From assembly GCA_022605955.1 (NCBI GenBank), contig JAKCOZ010000007.1, positions 33,086,991 to 33,150,990 on the forward strand: a stretch of 64,000 nucleotides of DNA, read 5' to 3'. The translations under genes and the position numbers were made by a program. The notes under the pieces were generated by a model that was not told where the DNA came from, did no database searches, and worked only from the letters and a program-made list of their open reading frames with translations. The stretch is from Rallus limicola. Lineage: Eukaryota; Chordata; Aves; Gruiformes; Rallidae. Shown here in pieces: positions 37,339 to 48,822 of this stretch (positions are counted from its first letter, which is position 1; each line of letters opens with the position of its first letter).

Positions 37339-37920
37339 TTTAGTTCTCTTGCTCACTAGCTTTTGAATACCAAAGGCAGCTGATTATGATGCTATGGCAG
37401 GAGGGAAGAAAGAGATAAACAAATTGGATACATTTTTGAACTGGATTGGAAAGTTAGTCTTCATCACTGAGAAGGTACTGCAAATTATTCCCTTAAGTTT
37501 CCATACATGCTCAAGATTTACTTATTCCTTAATTATCAAATGATAAGGATAGTTCATTTCAAGCAAATGAAACAGCTCAGTCCATCAGACCAAGCCCCAT
37601 GGTCCATGTACAGGGTAAACTTTTTAACTAGAATCTTGTAGGAAGAAATCTTCCTGATACCTAGTGAAGACTATTTATCATAGGAAAATTAACTCTATGA
37701 TGAGCTGAGGTAGGTGGCTGTAAGTATATATTGGGAATCAGCATGAGGATGTTTTTTAACGCTAATATAAATACTTCTATCAGAATAACTTAATATTATC
37801 CTTTAACACATTAAGGCTAAAAATGAGAAAATGCTTTCTAAACTCAGGTGTAGTAAGATTCTGGAACTGTCTTTTAATAGGAGTGATCAATTAAACCCTT
37901 AGTATTGTGAAAGGTACTTT

Positions 37921-38195
37921 ATCATAGAATCATAGAATGCTCTGGGTTGGAAGGGACCTCAAGGATCATGTAGTTCCAACTCCCCTGCCGTGGGCAAAGA
38001 CACCTTTACTAGATCAGGTTGCTCAAAGCCTCATCCAACCTGGCTGTAAGCACTTCCAGGGATGGCGCTTTCACAACCTCTCTGTGCAACCTGTGCTAGT
38101 GCCTCACCACCCTCGTAATAAAGAACTTCTTCCTAATGTCTAATCTAAACCTACCCTCTTTCAGTTTGAAGCCATTTCCCCTTGTCCTATCATGA
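37921..38195 (-). mobile_element. CR1 LINE 3' fragment
   Basis: It starts ATCATAGAATCATAGAATGC then GGGTTGGAAGGGACCTCAAG, the reverse complement of the CR1 3' end. It continues through the 3' UTR and the coding tail, including CCTAATGTCTAATCTAAACC, the reverse complement of the [13 protein letters not shown] block. It is truncated near 38195 after CTTGTCCTATCATGACA. There is no intact frame. It resembles the copy at 60972-61250 in extent. Confidence 0.93.
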
Positions 38196-39196
38196 CACTT
38201 CTGATGAACAGGGAGTGATGAACTTTTGTAGATGTCCCATCAAGTACATCTGCACGTGAAGAACAAAAAGGTATCCTTCCAGTTCTTCTTCAAGAAGAAT
38301 TTTGGTTCAGAATCTCCTTATTACAGTGTGGAAACAAATCTTTGAAAATATAGCTGGGGATGTAAGTCCCTATATCAAGCTGATGGGTGTTAATGTGTTG
38401 ATTTTGAATATTCAGGGTTTTTTTTTTCACTGAAATAGATTTAAAGAACTTAGTAGGGAGGAGCACAGGCTTTCAAGAAAACAGTTGCATTCTGGACTAG
38501 TTTTGATTTTATTTTATAAAACCTTATATAATGTCTTGAATTCTCACCTTTTGGCTCATTTAATTTTGAATTCTTTATTAGAAATCGCTGAATGATGTTG
38601 AATTGGAAAAGAGGACAGGCTTTCATGATGAGATGGCTTAAAACCAAAGCCCATTCACTTGACATGAACTGAGCCCCTTTATGAAGTTTTACATCTCCAT
38701 TTGCTGCCTGGACAGTGTTTTGGGGTCACTGATGTTCAAAGTACCCAAAACATTGATTTTATATGACCAATTCATATAACATAAAACTCTTGATGAGTGG
38801 CTGCATATTAATAACTTGCATATTAATGTAAATCTTCACATAATATTAAATGTACAGTGACATAATTTGAAGAGTATGGAGAGTTGATTGGTTTTTATTA
38901 GGAAAAAATCTCAGTTTCTAAAACTGATGAGTTATAGGCAATGGTAATCCTGGTAAGTATTTCAATATAAAAATATTTAGGAAAAAAAGTGGTAGTTGTG
39001 CTATTTTATTTCAAAATTTCTAACTGGCATTGTCATAAAGAGGAATTTCCACTACGAGACATTAGAAAGGTTTATATCTCAGTTGTGTCTTGGAATAATC
39101 ATTTTTCATTTTTCATTTTTTTAGAATACAGAAAATTAATTTCTTTAATTTCTTGCCTTTTTCTATAAAAATAACAAAATTTTCTAGTGTCAGTTT

Positions 39197-39345
39197 GTCC
39201 TGGTTCTCCCAGGACAGACTTAACTTCCCCAAACAGCCAGCAGAGGTGAGCTGAGTTGCCTCCAGGAACTCTATTGGGGATATAAATGAGATTCAAACTC
39301 AAACAATGGAGATGCAAACTTTTTTTTTAAAATAAAATTGACTTT
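39197..39345 (+). mobile_element. Possible LTR-like start (U3 to polyadenylation signal)
   Basis: TGTCCTGGTTCTCCCAGGAC at 39197 resembles the 5' edge of avian ERV LTRs, many of which open TGTCCTGGTT and continue with a 'TTAA...CAGCCAGCAG' phrase, as here. A TATA-like GATATAAATG lies near 39278-39288 and AAATAAAATTG near 39330. I could not find a matching CA end or a target-site duplication, and the sequence after 39345 is not recognised. The call could be wrong; the start may also be chance. Confidence 0.35.
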
Positions 39346-40491
39346 ACTCAACAATTCTGACAGGTATGTAAGGGTTGCGACTTTATTAGATGACACATTT
39401 AAGCTCAGTGAAATATCCTGGATTGATACCAGAAGGGGTTGCATGTGAAAATGCAGTCTATAGCTCAGAGACTGTGAACAGCTGATGATGATAAAGACTG
39501 ACATTTCAACAATATTTATGTCCTCTGCATGCGTGGGAGAGAAATTGAAAGAGAAGGGTAGTAAGGGGCCAGTTTTTTCCCTGTACAAGAAAAACCTGCT
39601 TAAAGGACAGGAAATTCCCATAGGTCTCCATTCACAACAGTTTCTTCAAAGTTATCACCCTGTGGGCAACAGGTTTTGCTGCTCTATTGAAATTCCTATG
39701 GGTTCAACCTGCAAAAGCAAGAGATAGATTCCTAACTCCAAATTTCCTTCCAATACCCTTTCCTGCTCCACTATCTTTCCATGCTAGCAACACAGCTCTT
39801 GCAAAGAAAATACATGTTCCTATGGGCTGCCTTTTTGAATATGCAGCATTTTCAGATCCTTTCCTACAACTAAAAATATGTCCAGGTATTTCAACTGTGT
39901 CCTGACAACTTCTGTTCCTAGATATGATGAAGTGCACATTTTTCAGCTGAGGAATCAGAAGTAGTCTGGGTTGTCCTCTGGTAAGTAGGGAAGAGGAATT
40001 CAACCAAGAGAATGTAATTTATCTGGCTTTTCTGTATTTTATCCTGAGAATACTAGCAAAAGTGAAGTCCAAGGAATAGAGAAGTAAACAAGATATGCAT
40101 TTTAACACGGGTTTCCTAAAGAATCAAGGCTCATAGGATCTTGCTTTTCTATTTTAGAGACCCCTCTCTTTCCCCCACATGTGTCAGCAAGTTAGCAATC
40201 CAAGTATTGCTATGTTCCTACAGGATCAGTGGAAATGGAAGGATGTGAGGCCATACAGAAGAGAGCCTGTTGATATGACAGCTAAGGAAAATGCTGCAAC
40301 ATTAACTTCTCTGCCAAAAGTTTCAGTCTGAGCTCACACTGCCAAGGACCCCTGGGAATCCATCTGACCATGGCACAAATTCACAATAAGCCCAACAAAA
40401 GCTTTGTGAGAAGGAGGTTATAGTAACACTCAATTGTGTTTTATACACCTTGAACATGTGCAATAGTTAAATCAGACATATTTTTAATAAC

Positions 40492-40528
40492 CTGATGTGT
40501 CTTGCATTTGGGCTGCAAGACACATCAG
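40492..40528. repeat. Perfect 15-bp inverted repeat, 7-nt loop
   Basis: The left arm CTGATGTGTCTTGCA (40492-40506) and right arm TGCAAGACACATCAG (40514-40528) are exact reverse complements around the loop TTTGGGC. A perfect 15-bp stem with such a short loop is unusual in unique vertebrate DNA. At 37 nt it is too short for a typical microRNA precursor and has no pairing beyond the arms. It is not part of any repeat that I recognise. Confidence 0.95.
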
Positions 40529-41354
40529 ATTTTTCAACCTAAGAATAGCGTGGTAGATGCACATGTTATTTGTATGGTCAAGGAATGGTTTATATTTTCT
40601 AAAACCTTGTTTATCTTCATATTCCACTTCTTAGCTGGCTTTCTCTTTGCTTGATTGTTAACCTACAGGACCAGCTATTAGCAAACGGTAAATTAAAGAC
40701 AGCACCAACAAAAGGTCAGTAGTATATTCTCTGAGAGGTATTTCATATTCAATCCAGAGACTTCCTCTTGCTCCATTTACTCAAAGGTATTAAGAGCAGG
40801 TGAAGTTAGGGTTGTGTGCAACTGATAACATCAAGAACACACCTGAAAATTAAGTTACGAATGAGTAGTTTGGCCTGATTGCCCTCAGTCTGCTGGGTAT
40901 TGACCTGTTTTATCTGAAGCAAACCTGAAAAGAACCATTCCAACCATTCTTCTAAGGAAGAATAACATTATGGAGATGCCAAGTTAGTTATTGCTATTAT
41001 TATTGTGTGGCAAATTGGAATGAAAAGAGCAAAAGCAGAGTAGAAATATCAACAGTAGTTTCAGGTTGTCCTCTATTGCCTCCTGTTAATCAGCTGCAGT
41101 GGTTTGCCTCCTCCTAGTTAGTGACCTGTATTGTTTGTATACTGTAAACAGATTGCAAATCATAATTTGTTGTGTTGTGTCTAAGTCTAGAAGGCTACTG
41201 ATAAATATGAGAAATAATCCTGCTAATTCTAAGTAATTTCTTAAAGAAAACCATGGGTCTTTTTAAGATGGTTTCTATGCTGCTAAACCAGGAAATTCTG
41301 AGGTGAATGAGTGAATTTAACAGTATAGTATGTAAATTCTGTCACCTTCTCCCT

Positions 41355-41386
41355 TTTTTTTTTTAATATTATTGATATATATATAG
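41355..41386. repeat. Poly-T and (AT)n low-complexity tract
   Basis: A T-run followed by TAATATTATTGATATATATATAG. It is simple sequence and may vary in length. Confidence 0.8.
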
Positions 41387-44210
41387 TGTGGAAAACACCA
41401 TTTTAACTGTTCTTATGACCATTCTGAGACATTTCACCCGAACCAAAGCTAAGCTCTGGTTGCTCTCATATTCATAGTGCTATGTACAGACACTAGAGTT
41501 GAAGGATAAAGTGTTGTGAATAAATCTGCAATGTAAGCTAATCGGTTCATGAAGGGGTTTTAGCTATAGAGAAAACCCAAAATTTTATGTTTATAGGTAG
41601 TTTACAGATGACACTTTTTCTTTTCATACCTTTTCATAACTGTTATAAATAACTATAACATGTGAATGTGTGTAAAATGCAAAGAGGCACAATTTTCCAT
41701 TGTGAGAAACCTACATTGTTGTCATTCCTCAGTTCAGAAGCACATACAAAGAAAGGGCAAATTAGGTTTGACATTGCATTCAAACTGCAAATCCATTTTG
41801 ACTTTGCCTTAGTAATTTATTCTTTTCCAATATGTGCATTAGCCCCTGTTTTAAATGACTCTTAGACTATCCTCATGTGCTGAAACAGTCCTTTTACTTT
41901 CTAGCAAATATTTTGACTGTGCTGTTTTTCCAAATGAAAACATGCACACAGCACAGATGTTAACACTTTATCTGGTGATCAGCTAATGTTACGATCCGAG
42001 TTAAAGGCAGTCGGTACCAGTCTGTAACACATGCTGCACAAACTTACCAGTCTGACGAGCAGAACATGCTTTATTTCACATACAAACAAGTGAAGACTTT
42101 GAGAACAACAAATACAAAATGTTAATGAGTGTAGAAATGTCAAATATTGATTGGGAATAGTCTTTGTGTACTCTATGTACAAAGAGTTCCCCAACCAGTC
42201 CTTTTTTCTTGTCTGGTGGTGGGAGGGGAAGGAAAGCGAGTGTACATTACAAAGAAAAGAGTAAACACAACTTTTATGGGTTAAGTGATGTAAGTAAAGA
42301 AGGCGACTAATAAAACATCCTGTCTTTCAGATGCTTGGGAAGATTATTGCCAGCATAAATATCCTCAGCGTATGAAACAATCCCAACTCTTTAAGTTGCC
42401 ATCTCTCCATGTTTTGAATGTATCCACATGTCACACTGATATTCTGTCTGTTTTGCACAACGTGCTTTCATCAGACAACCTGCTTTATAGTTTAGAAATG
42501 CCTTCACAGAAGTATTCATTAAAGCCTCTTTGTGCAGGACGTGTTGCTGCTTTGTTTAGATTTTCATGTACCAAAGTTGTTTTCTATTGAGACAGATCCT
42601 TTCGAAAGTTTGTCTTCGTTGAGTGAGTACACTGTCTGCTTCATTCAACAGAAGCAGTGCATAGAGAAGGAAGCAGTAAATTATTGTAATTTAATCAGCC
42701 TCAAGGATGGAGGTAAGGCTGTTTTTATACCCTATATAAGAGATACTAAACAGCATCATACGCCCTCTGTGAGAAAGAGACAGTGTGGAGAAAAAGACAG
42801 TCCCAGAACATAGTGAAGATTTCTTAGCTGGCCTGAGACCATTTCTTTGTCTCCAACTTTCTTGGCGTGAGGCTGGCTGTTCCTTTCCCCTTGCAGATGT
42901 TGCACTTTCAGAAAGCACACTTATCTCTTTCCCATTTTCTGGAAAGAATAAAAAATGGTTGATCCTTTCTCCTGCTTCAGTATCCATGGAGCCTGCGTGG
43001 TATCAGCCTGTAGACTGACAGGGCAGCTTGGCTCCACACCCCAGCCACCTGCACCCAAAGAAGACAAGGTGTCCTAGCTAAGACCATGATGTCAGACCAT
43101 AGCATTAACAGCCCTGACATCTCTATGGTGCCAGAGCAAAATTCAACCAGAAAATGCATTGCAGCAAAAAAATAGTTAAAATATTTAGATATCCTGATCT
43201 TACACGGTATTCATCTCTTTCTAGAGAGACCTTGAGCATTTTCATGTTGGTATTTCTTGTAAAAAACACTATTACTTGCTGCAGTCATCTTAGTTGTTAT
43301 GAATGCTGTTTTCTTCCCTCCCCCTGTATGGACACAGTTTGATTATAGCTCCATTGGGGAAGTCTAAGAGCCATGGGTTAAAAAATGTAATTAAGTACTC
43401 AAGATTTCAGTAATGATATGTAATTTTATTAGGTGTTCCTCTCAATCCAATTTCTGCTCCGTGAGAGGGATTCTCTTATTCTATGCATATGCAATTATGC
43501 GTAAGAATTAGTTATCTTCCACAAAGATATAACCTTCACCTTTCTCCAAAAAATGAAAATACAAGAAACCCCCAGCAGAGCATCTCTGCATAACATGTGA
43601 GACACTAGTGTGAAACAAAGGTTGTTCAGAAATTTTAAAAAGGACCATTTCACGTCAACACAAACCAAAGCTCTTTGTGCACCAGCAGCCCCAGCAGGAG
43701 TCACTCTCACTGCACACGTAACAGGGGAACAATTGTTACCTCTGCACCTCTTTGTGCTAGTTGCCAGGCATGAACAGATCTGCTGGTGTGCTAATTTCTT
43801 AATTCAATTTAATTTTTACTTTTGCCATTGCAATTGCCCTCTCAGAGACCCTATTATCCAAAGACTGTACTGGGGATATTGTGGTTTAGAATAAAAGATA
43901 TTATTAAAATATCTGATGACATTTTTTTTAGAGGCTGATGATCAATACCTAAACATATTTATTGGCATGCTTACAAAGTTTTTGTACTGAAAAGCCTAAC
44001 AAAATGACCCCTTTACCATCTCTAATGTTTTCCTGGTCACAGAATACCTTTCATTTAAAGGCTTCTATCCTTCATGCACACTAAATACCCTATTTAAATA
44101 AAGGTGCTTTTCCTGTTTAGCCCATCTGAGCTGCTTGTCTTCCTCTGGTTCCTCCACATGGGAAATCTGGGATGTTACAGGCCTCAATTTGAGATCTGTT
44201 TGTTTAGCAT

Positions 44211-45113
44211 TATAGAATCAGGAAATCCCAGAATGGTTTGTGTAGGAAGGGACCTCAAGGCTTATCGAGTTTCAAACCCCTGGAGCCATGGGCAGAAGCA
44301 GCCTCCACTAGACCAGGTTGCCCAACGCCCCATCCAACCTGGCCTTGAACACTGTCAGGGAGGGGGCAGCCACAGCTTCTCTGGGCAGCCTGTGCCAGGG
44401 CTTCTCCTCCATCACAGTGAAGAATTTCTTCCTAATAACTAATATAAATCTACCTCCCTTCAGTTTAAGGCTGATAACCCTCATCCTATCATTCCGTGCC
44501 CTTTTAAAAAGTCCCTCTCCATCTTTCCTGTAAGCCCCTTCAGGTACTGGAAGGCTGCAATAAGGTCTCCCTTATTGTAGAAGAGTCTTCTCTTCTCCAG
44601 GCTGAACAAGAACAACTCTCTCAGCAAGTCTTCATAACAGAGGTGCTCCAGCCCTCTGACCGTGTTTGTGACCTCCTCTGGACTGGCACAAACAGCTCCA
44701 TGTCTTTCTTGTACTGGGATCCCAGAGGTCAGTGTTGTACTCCAGGTGGAGTCTCACCAGAGCAGAGTGATAGAATCATGTCCCTCAACCTGCTGGCCAC
44801 ATTGCTTTTCATGCAGCCAGGACACTGTTGGCTTTCTGGGCTGCAAGTGCACATTGCCAACTTATGTTGAGCTTTACATCAATCAACACCCCAAAGTCCT
44901 TGGAGTCCTATGGAGTTCACATATGCCAACCTCTCAAGCCTGTCAAGGTCCCTCTGGATGGCATCGCTTCCATTCAGGGTGTTGACCACACCACAGATCT
45001 TGGTGTTGTCAACAAACTTGCTGAGGGTGCACTTGATCCCACTATCCATGTCACTGAGAAAGATGTTGAATTGCCAGTCCTAACACCAACCCCTGAGGAA
45101 TGCCACTCTTCAG
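44211..45113 (-). mobile_element. CR1 LINE, 900-bp 3' portion
   Basis: The left edge TATAGAATCAGGAAATCCCA is a mutated CR1 3' end, followed by GTAGGAAGGGACCTCAAGG and the 3' UTR. The element then extends upstream through ORF2 in reverse: the coding tail (44330-44470), a middle part with GGTCTCCCTTATTG...CTTCTCCAGGCTGAACAAG (44565-44610), CTCACCAGAGCAGAG (44754-44768), GGGCTGCAAGTGCACATTGC (44838) and CTGTCAAGGTCCCTCTGGAT (44940). The last recognised phrase is CCTGAGGAATGCCACTCTTC (45092-45111). It is the second longest CR1 here. The minus strand has no long intact frame, so ORF2 is broken. Confidence 0.93.
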
Positions 45114-48100
45114 CTATAGAGAAAACAGACATATAGTGGCTGTTGAAAACCACACTACAGGCTCCCCAAATTTTTTTTTCAGTGGCACTGATATGGATGA
45201 GCTCTTTTTTCCCCCTCTAGAAAGAAATTATGGTTAAAAAACATTCTCTAAATTTCACTTCCATGTGAAAATTGATTTTTCTTGGTAAAAATTATTAAAC
45301 TGTTTGTTTTTCTGCAGAGAGAATATCAACCATTTTTAAATTTTTTTTTTCTTCATTTTCTTTAGTTTGTTTTCTTGTTAAGACAGTTCTCTGCTGTTTA
45401 CAGATAGATCTCAAATGTTAACTATCAGGATTTAAACTCCAATGTGATCTTTTGATAAAGCATAAGTGTAATGGTGAATTTGATGTTACCAAAACAAGTA
45501 TCTGGGCAAGGTCTGAACTTAGACAAATTGTGAATTAAAAGCATTACAGGCCTTTATATGTATAACCCAGCACTGATATGTCTGGTTAATCTTCGTGACT
45601 ACCTGTTGATGTGGAAGAGGTAAATGAGCAGGTCACTTCAAGCCCTGAATTTGATGTTCAAAAGGTTTCTTGATCCATTTTCAATCACATTTAAAAGGAG
45701 GTGGATATTAGGCTGGAATTTTTCCAGCACTGAGAGAAATTGTGCTGTGAGCAGCTCTGACAAGGGGTCCTTCAGAAATTTCAAACACTATTTAGGAAAA
45801 TCAGCAACTTATATTTTTTATTAAGCATGCTATGCTGTTTGTACCAGTGTAAGTATACTGGCAGCTTACAATTAAAACTCCTTATCCTTGGAATCTTAAT
45901 GCTATAGGCTTCAAAATACCTGAGATAATTTAGAAACAATTATATAAATCTATAGAAACTTCTTTTCCCTTGGGAAAAATGTGATCTGTTTGGAGTAGCC
46001 AAATTGTCTATCTCTATAAACTGAGGTGTAATTATGTGCGTGGGTGAAGTTATAATAAGATTTTTAAAAAATATGTGATGTTTTTGTTCATACTATTCTT
46101 ATTACAATAAAGTGGCTGGATAATGGATTGAGAAATACTGTGACAGGAAATTTCCTACCCATAGTTAGCATTTGGTTTTGGACACAAACTGTCCAAGGCT
46201 ATATCTTTTTGGATGGCTTGGCACTTTTTTGATAATACCACATATGTAGATTAACTTGCAGAAAACAAAACCTCTTGAGTGAAACATATATAAACCATCT
46301 TTATCCCTATTTTTAAGCAAGGCTTAATCTTTCAGAGTGGAATCTCTCTAGAACTCTCTGACCTTTGCATCTCCTGTAACACTTAACAGCAATAATTAAT
46401 AATCATGACGATAAAAAATAATTGCTTTCCCTGTGAGTCTTCCATGTGATCACATATTTCAGGGTATTTCCCATGAAAGATGTACCCAGAGTCTTCATTT
46501 TTCCAGATCAGGCTTGAAATGACAGTATATCTGTTTCACAAAGATATTACTGATTATCAGTCCAGTGCAGAGAATTTCCCTGGCCTGAATGCTTAATCAT
46601 GTGTATGAGTACCTGCAGAATTAGACACGCAAGTGTTTTGGCGTATTTAGAATTTATATATGATGCTGACAGGACACCCTCAGCCTGCAATCATCACCTG
46701 TTTGTTATTGGAAATTTAAATTAAACAAAATATTACCTGGTTTGCAAATAATATTATCTGCCTTAAGCCTCATAAAACAAAATATATCTTTCAAGTCTAC
46801 AGCAAATTTAGCATTTTCTACATTTACATTTGCTATCTGGACTCCCCACCAGGCAAAGAAGACGCACTGAGTTACCACGTTTCAGGGCTGCATAGAAGTG
46901 GGCTATATCTATTTAATATGCTTCCCAGTGTGTCTGATTTGCTTTTCTAGGCAGATCTAATGTTTAACATCTCATTGTTAATTTATAGTAAAAGGATATT
47001 TTTACTCCTTTATCTTTTGATAGTTTTAACACTCCGTCCTTCATAATTTAGTACTCTATAACCCTGCTGCTGAACCATTTGTGGATCCTGCAGTTTAATC
47101 ACAATATCCTATCAAGAACACTATAATGAAGCCAACTGATGTACTGAAAAAAGTAAGTCTTATGACAATGAATCCATGTAAAGAAAACACTTCAGCTGTT
47201 GCCACTTCTCTTGTTGAAGTTAGCATATTCTCCTCCAAGGTTATTTGATTTTTAGCAGATAACGTGCAGTCCAGTTAATTGTCCATATAAAAACCACCAA
47301 TTTATTGGATAGAAAGAGTGAGCTTTCATAATAATGCATTCATACAGTAAATGAGACAGAAAATGAACTCAGCAACAATTATCTTGCCCCTTCTGCAGTT
47401 GTCCCAAGTTGTTTCTCTAGCATTCCTACACTGATGATACCAATCTTTTCAGCCTGTGCATTTTCCTGTTAGACCTTGATCTGAAATAAGGATGAAGATA
47501 TTTCAGACTTGTACAGGATTTGCTCCTATTTTTGTAAGAATGTGTATTGCTCTGATCCGCATTTTTTCTTGGGCAAACAAAGCAAGACATTCACGTTAGG
47601 TATAGCTGAGCTCAAAATTCATAATTCAGCAATAACCTGAGGATATTAGATTTAGTGTTCTGGTCCTGTTACAAAATTACTTTCTATTTCTACAAAACAG
47701 GAGAGTGGCTTGTTGAATGTCTTAAAAAATAATTCTATGTTCTTTCTGTTCTGGACACGTTTTGGTGCAGTGGCCATCTTGCTTTAAACAAAGAGCACCA
47801 GGAATATTAGATACTGAGTGTTCTCATACAACAACTAACACATAGCAACATGTAAAATGGACACTTTAAGGTGTCCAAAGTTCACCTTAGCCTCACCTAG
47901 AATTTTCTGTGTGGTGGGTGGAACCCATAAGCAGCATGAACACCGCTCCTGCTCTGCTTCTTTTGGCTTTACCTACACCATAACTGCAAATTAAATGAAG
48001 ATGCACTCACTTCAGATGTTCTTTTTTTCTTCTGTGTAGCAGACCAGGTTGTATTAACATCATGACTGAAGGAATTATTCTAGAAATGCAATGGTTTAAA

Positions 48101-48573
48101 TCTGTCATATAGTTCCCTAATGTATAAGGAAATGTTTTTGATACAGCTTAAACAGATAAAACCCAAATCGTTTCTGTTAGTATAACTTCACCCTGGCCAA
48201 ATTAATTTCTAAATGTGATAGATGGCAGGGTTTAGAAAAGCAGTTGGGCAAAGCACTTGGGAAGTGCTATTCAAATGAAAGACTTTGAAAGGACATGTGG
48301 TTTTACTCCTGACAAAACCACCTAGAAAGATTTGTGACTGTAGAGTTAAAATATCATATGTTTAAGCTAAGATATATTTTCTTGTCCAAAATATTTTTAA
48401 AGCAATTATTTAATTATTAGCACACATACTGGAGCAAGAGAATAAGTTCATTGAAAATAAATGAATATTTAATGCATCTCTTTCTAGATACATTTTTTTC
48501 CATTATATTATTTTATGAGTACCAAATGATCTTTCTGTGATTGTACCAGCATTTAAATCAAAGAATATTTTTG
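45114..48573. other. Unique AT-rich sequence, no gene or transposon seen
   Basis: About 3.5 kb with almost no open frames over 60 codons and no recognised repeat. T-rich tracts lie at 45170-45185 and 45335-45352. The section 46620-46860 has a conserved-noncoding look. Confidence 0.6.
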
Positions 48574-48822
48574 AGAGCAGCCCTGATGAGAAGGATTTTG
48601 GGGGTGTTGACTAATCAAAAGGTCAACATGAGCTGGTAATGCACACTTGCAGCCCAGAAAGGCAACCATATCCTGGACTGCATCAAAAGCAGTGTGATCA
48701 GCAGGTCAAGGGAGGGGATCCTGTCCCTCTGCTCTGGTGAGACTCCACCTGGAGAACTGCCTCAAGCTCTGGGGTTCCCAGTTCAAGACAGACATGGAGC
48801 TGTTGGAGTGAGTCCAGGGGAT
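48574..48822 (+). mobile_element. CR1 LINE internal ORF2 fragment, lacks 3' end
   Basis: The phrases CTTGCAGCCCAGAAAGGCAA, GGACTGCATCAAAAGCAGTG, GGTGAGACTCCACCTGGAGA and GACATGGAGCTGTTGGAGTG follow the plus-strand order of the CR1 ORF2 region that reads LAAQKAN...LGCIKSSV...PLYSALVRPHLEYC. The element stops abruptly at GAGTCCAGGGG without reaching the 3' UTR. CR1 copies are normally truncated at the 5' end, so loss of the 3' end means a later deletion or breakage. Confidence 0.9.

Larger units (their letters stand above)
28331..37920. other. Long unique noncoding stretch, no gene seen
   Basis: About 9.6 kb with no recognised transposon, exon or RNA gene. ORFs are short and on both strands. 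Points of structure are a tandem plus inverted repeat at 29461-29498, an AT/ATT-rich run at 35446-35480, an 8-bp GTAGTGAG short tandem near 34859-34876 and a perfect 10-bp-stem hairpin at 37313-37338. The stretch 32640-33060 has a conserved-noncoding look. Confidence 0.55.
38196..44210. other. Unique noncoding stretch, no gene seen
   Basis: About 6 kb, AT-rich, without a supported gene. It contains direct repeats of GCATATTAA (38803-38827), a possible LTR start near 39197, a perfect 15-bp-stem hairpin at 40492-40528, and poly-T followed by (AT)n at 41355-41386. ORFs such as 39271-39621 minus match no domain that I know. Confidence 0.55.

Noticed and set aside
40492..40528. MicroRNA precursor interpretation of the 15-bp hairpin
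   Set aside because: The stem is too short and the structure does not extend beyond the arms as a pre-miRNA would.
44643..45136. Overlapping plus-strand open frames of 75-107 codons
   Set aside because: All are antisense translations of the minus-strand CR1 at 44211-45113.
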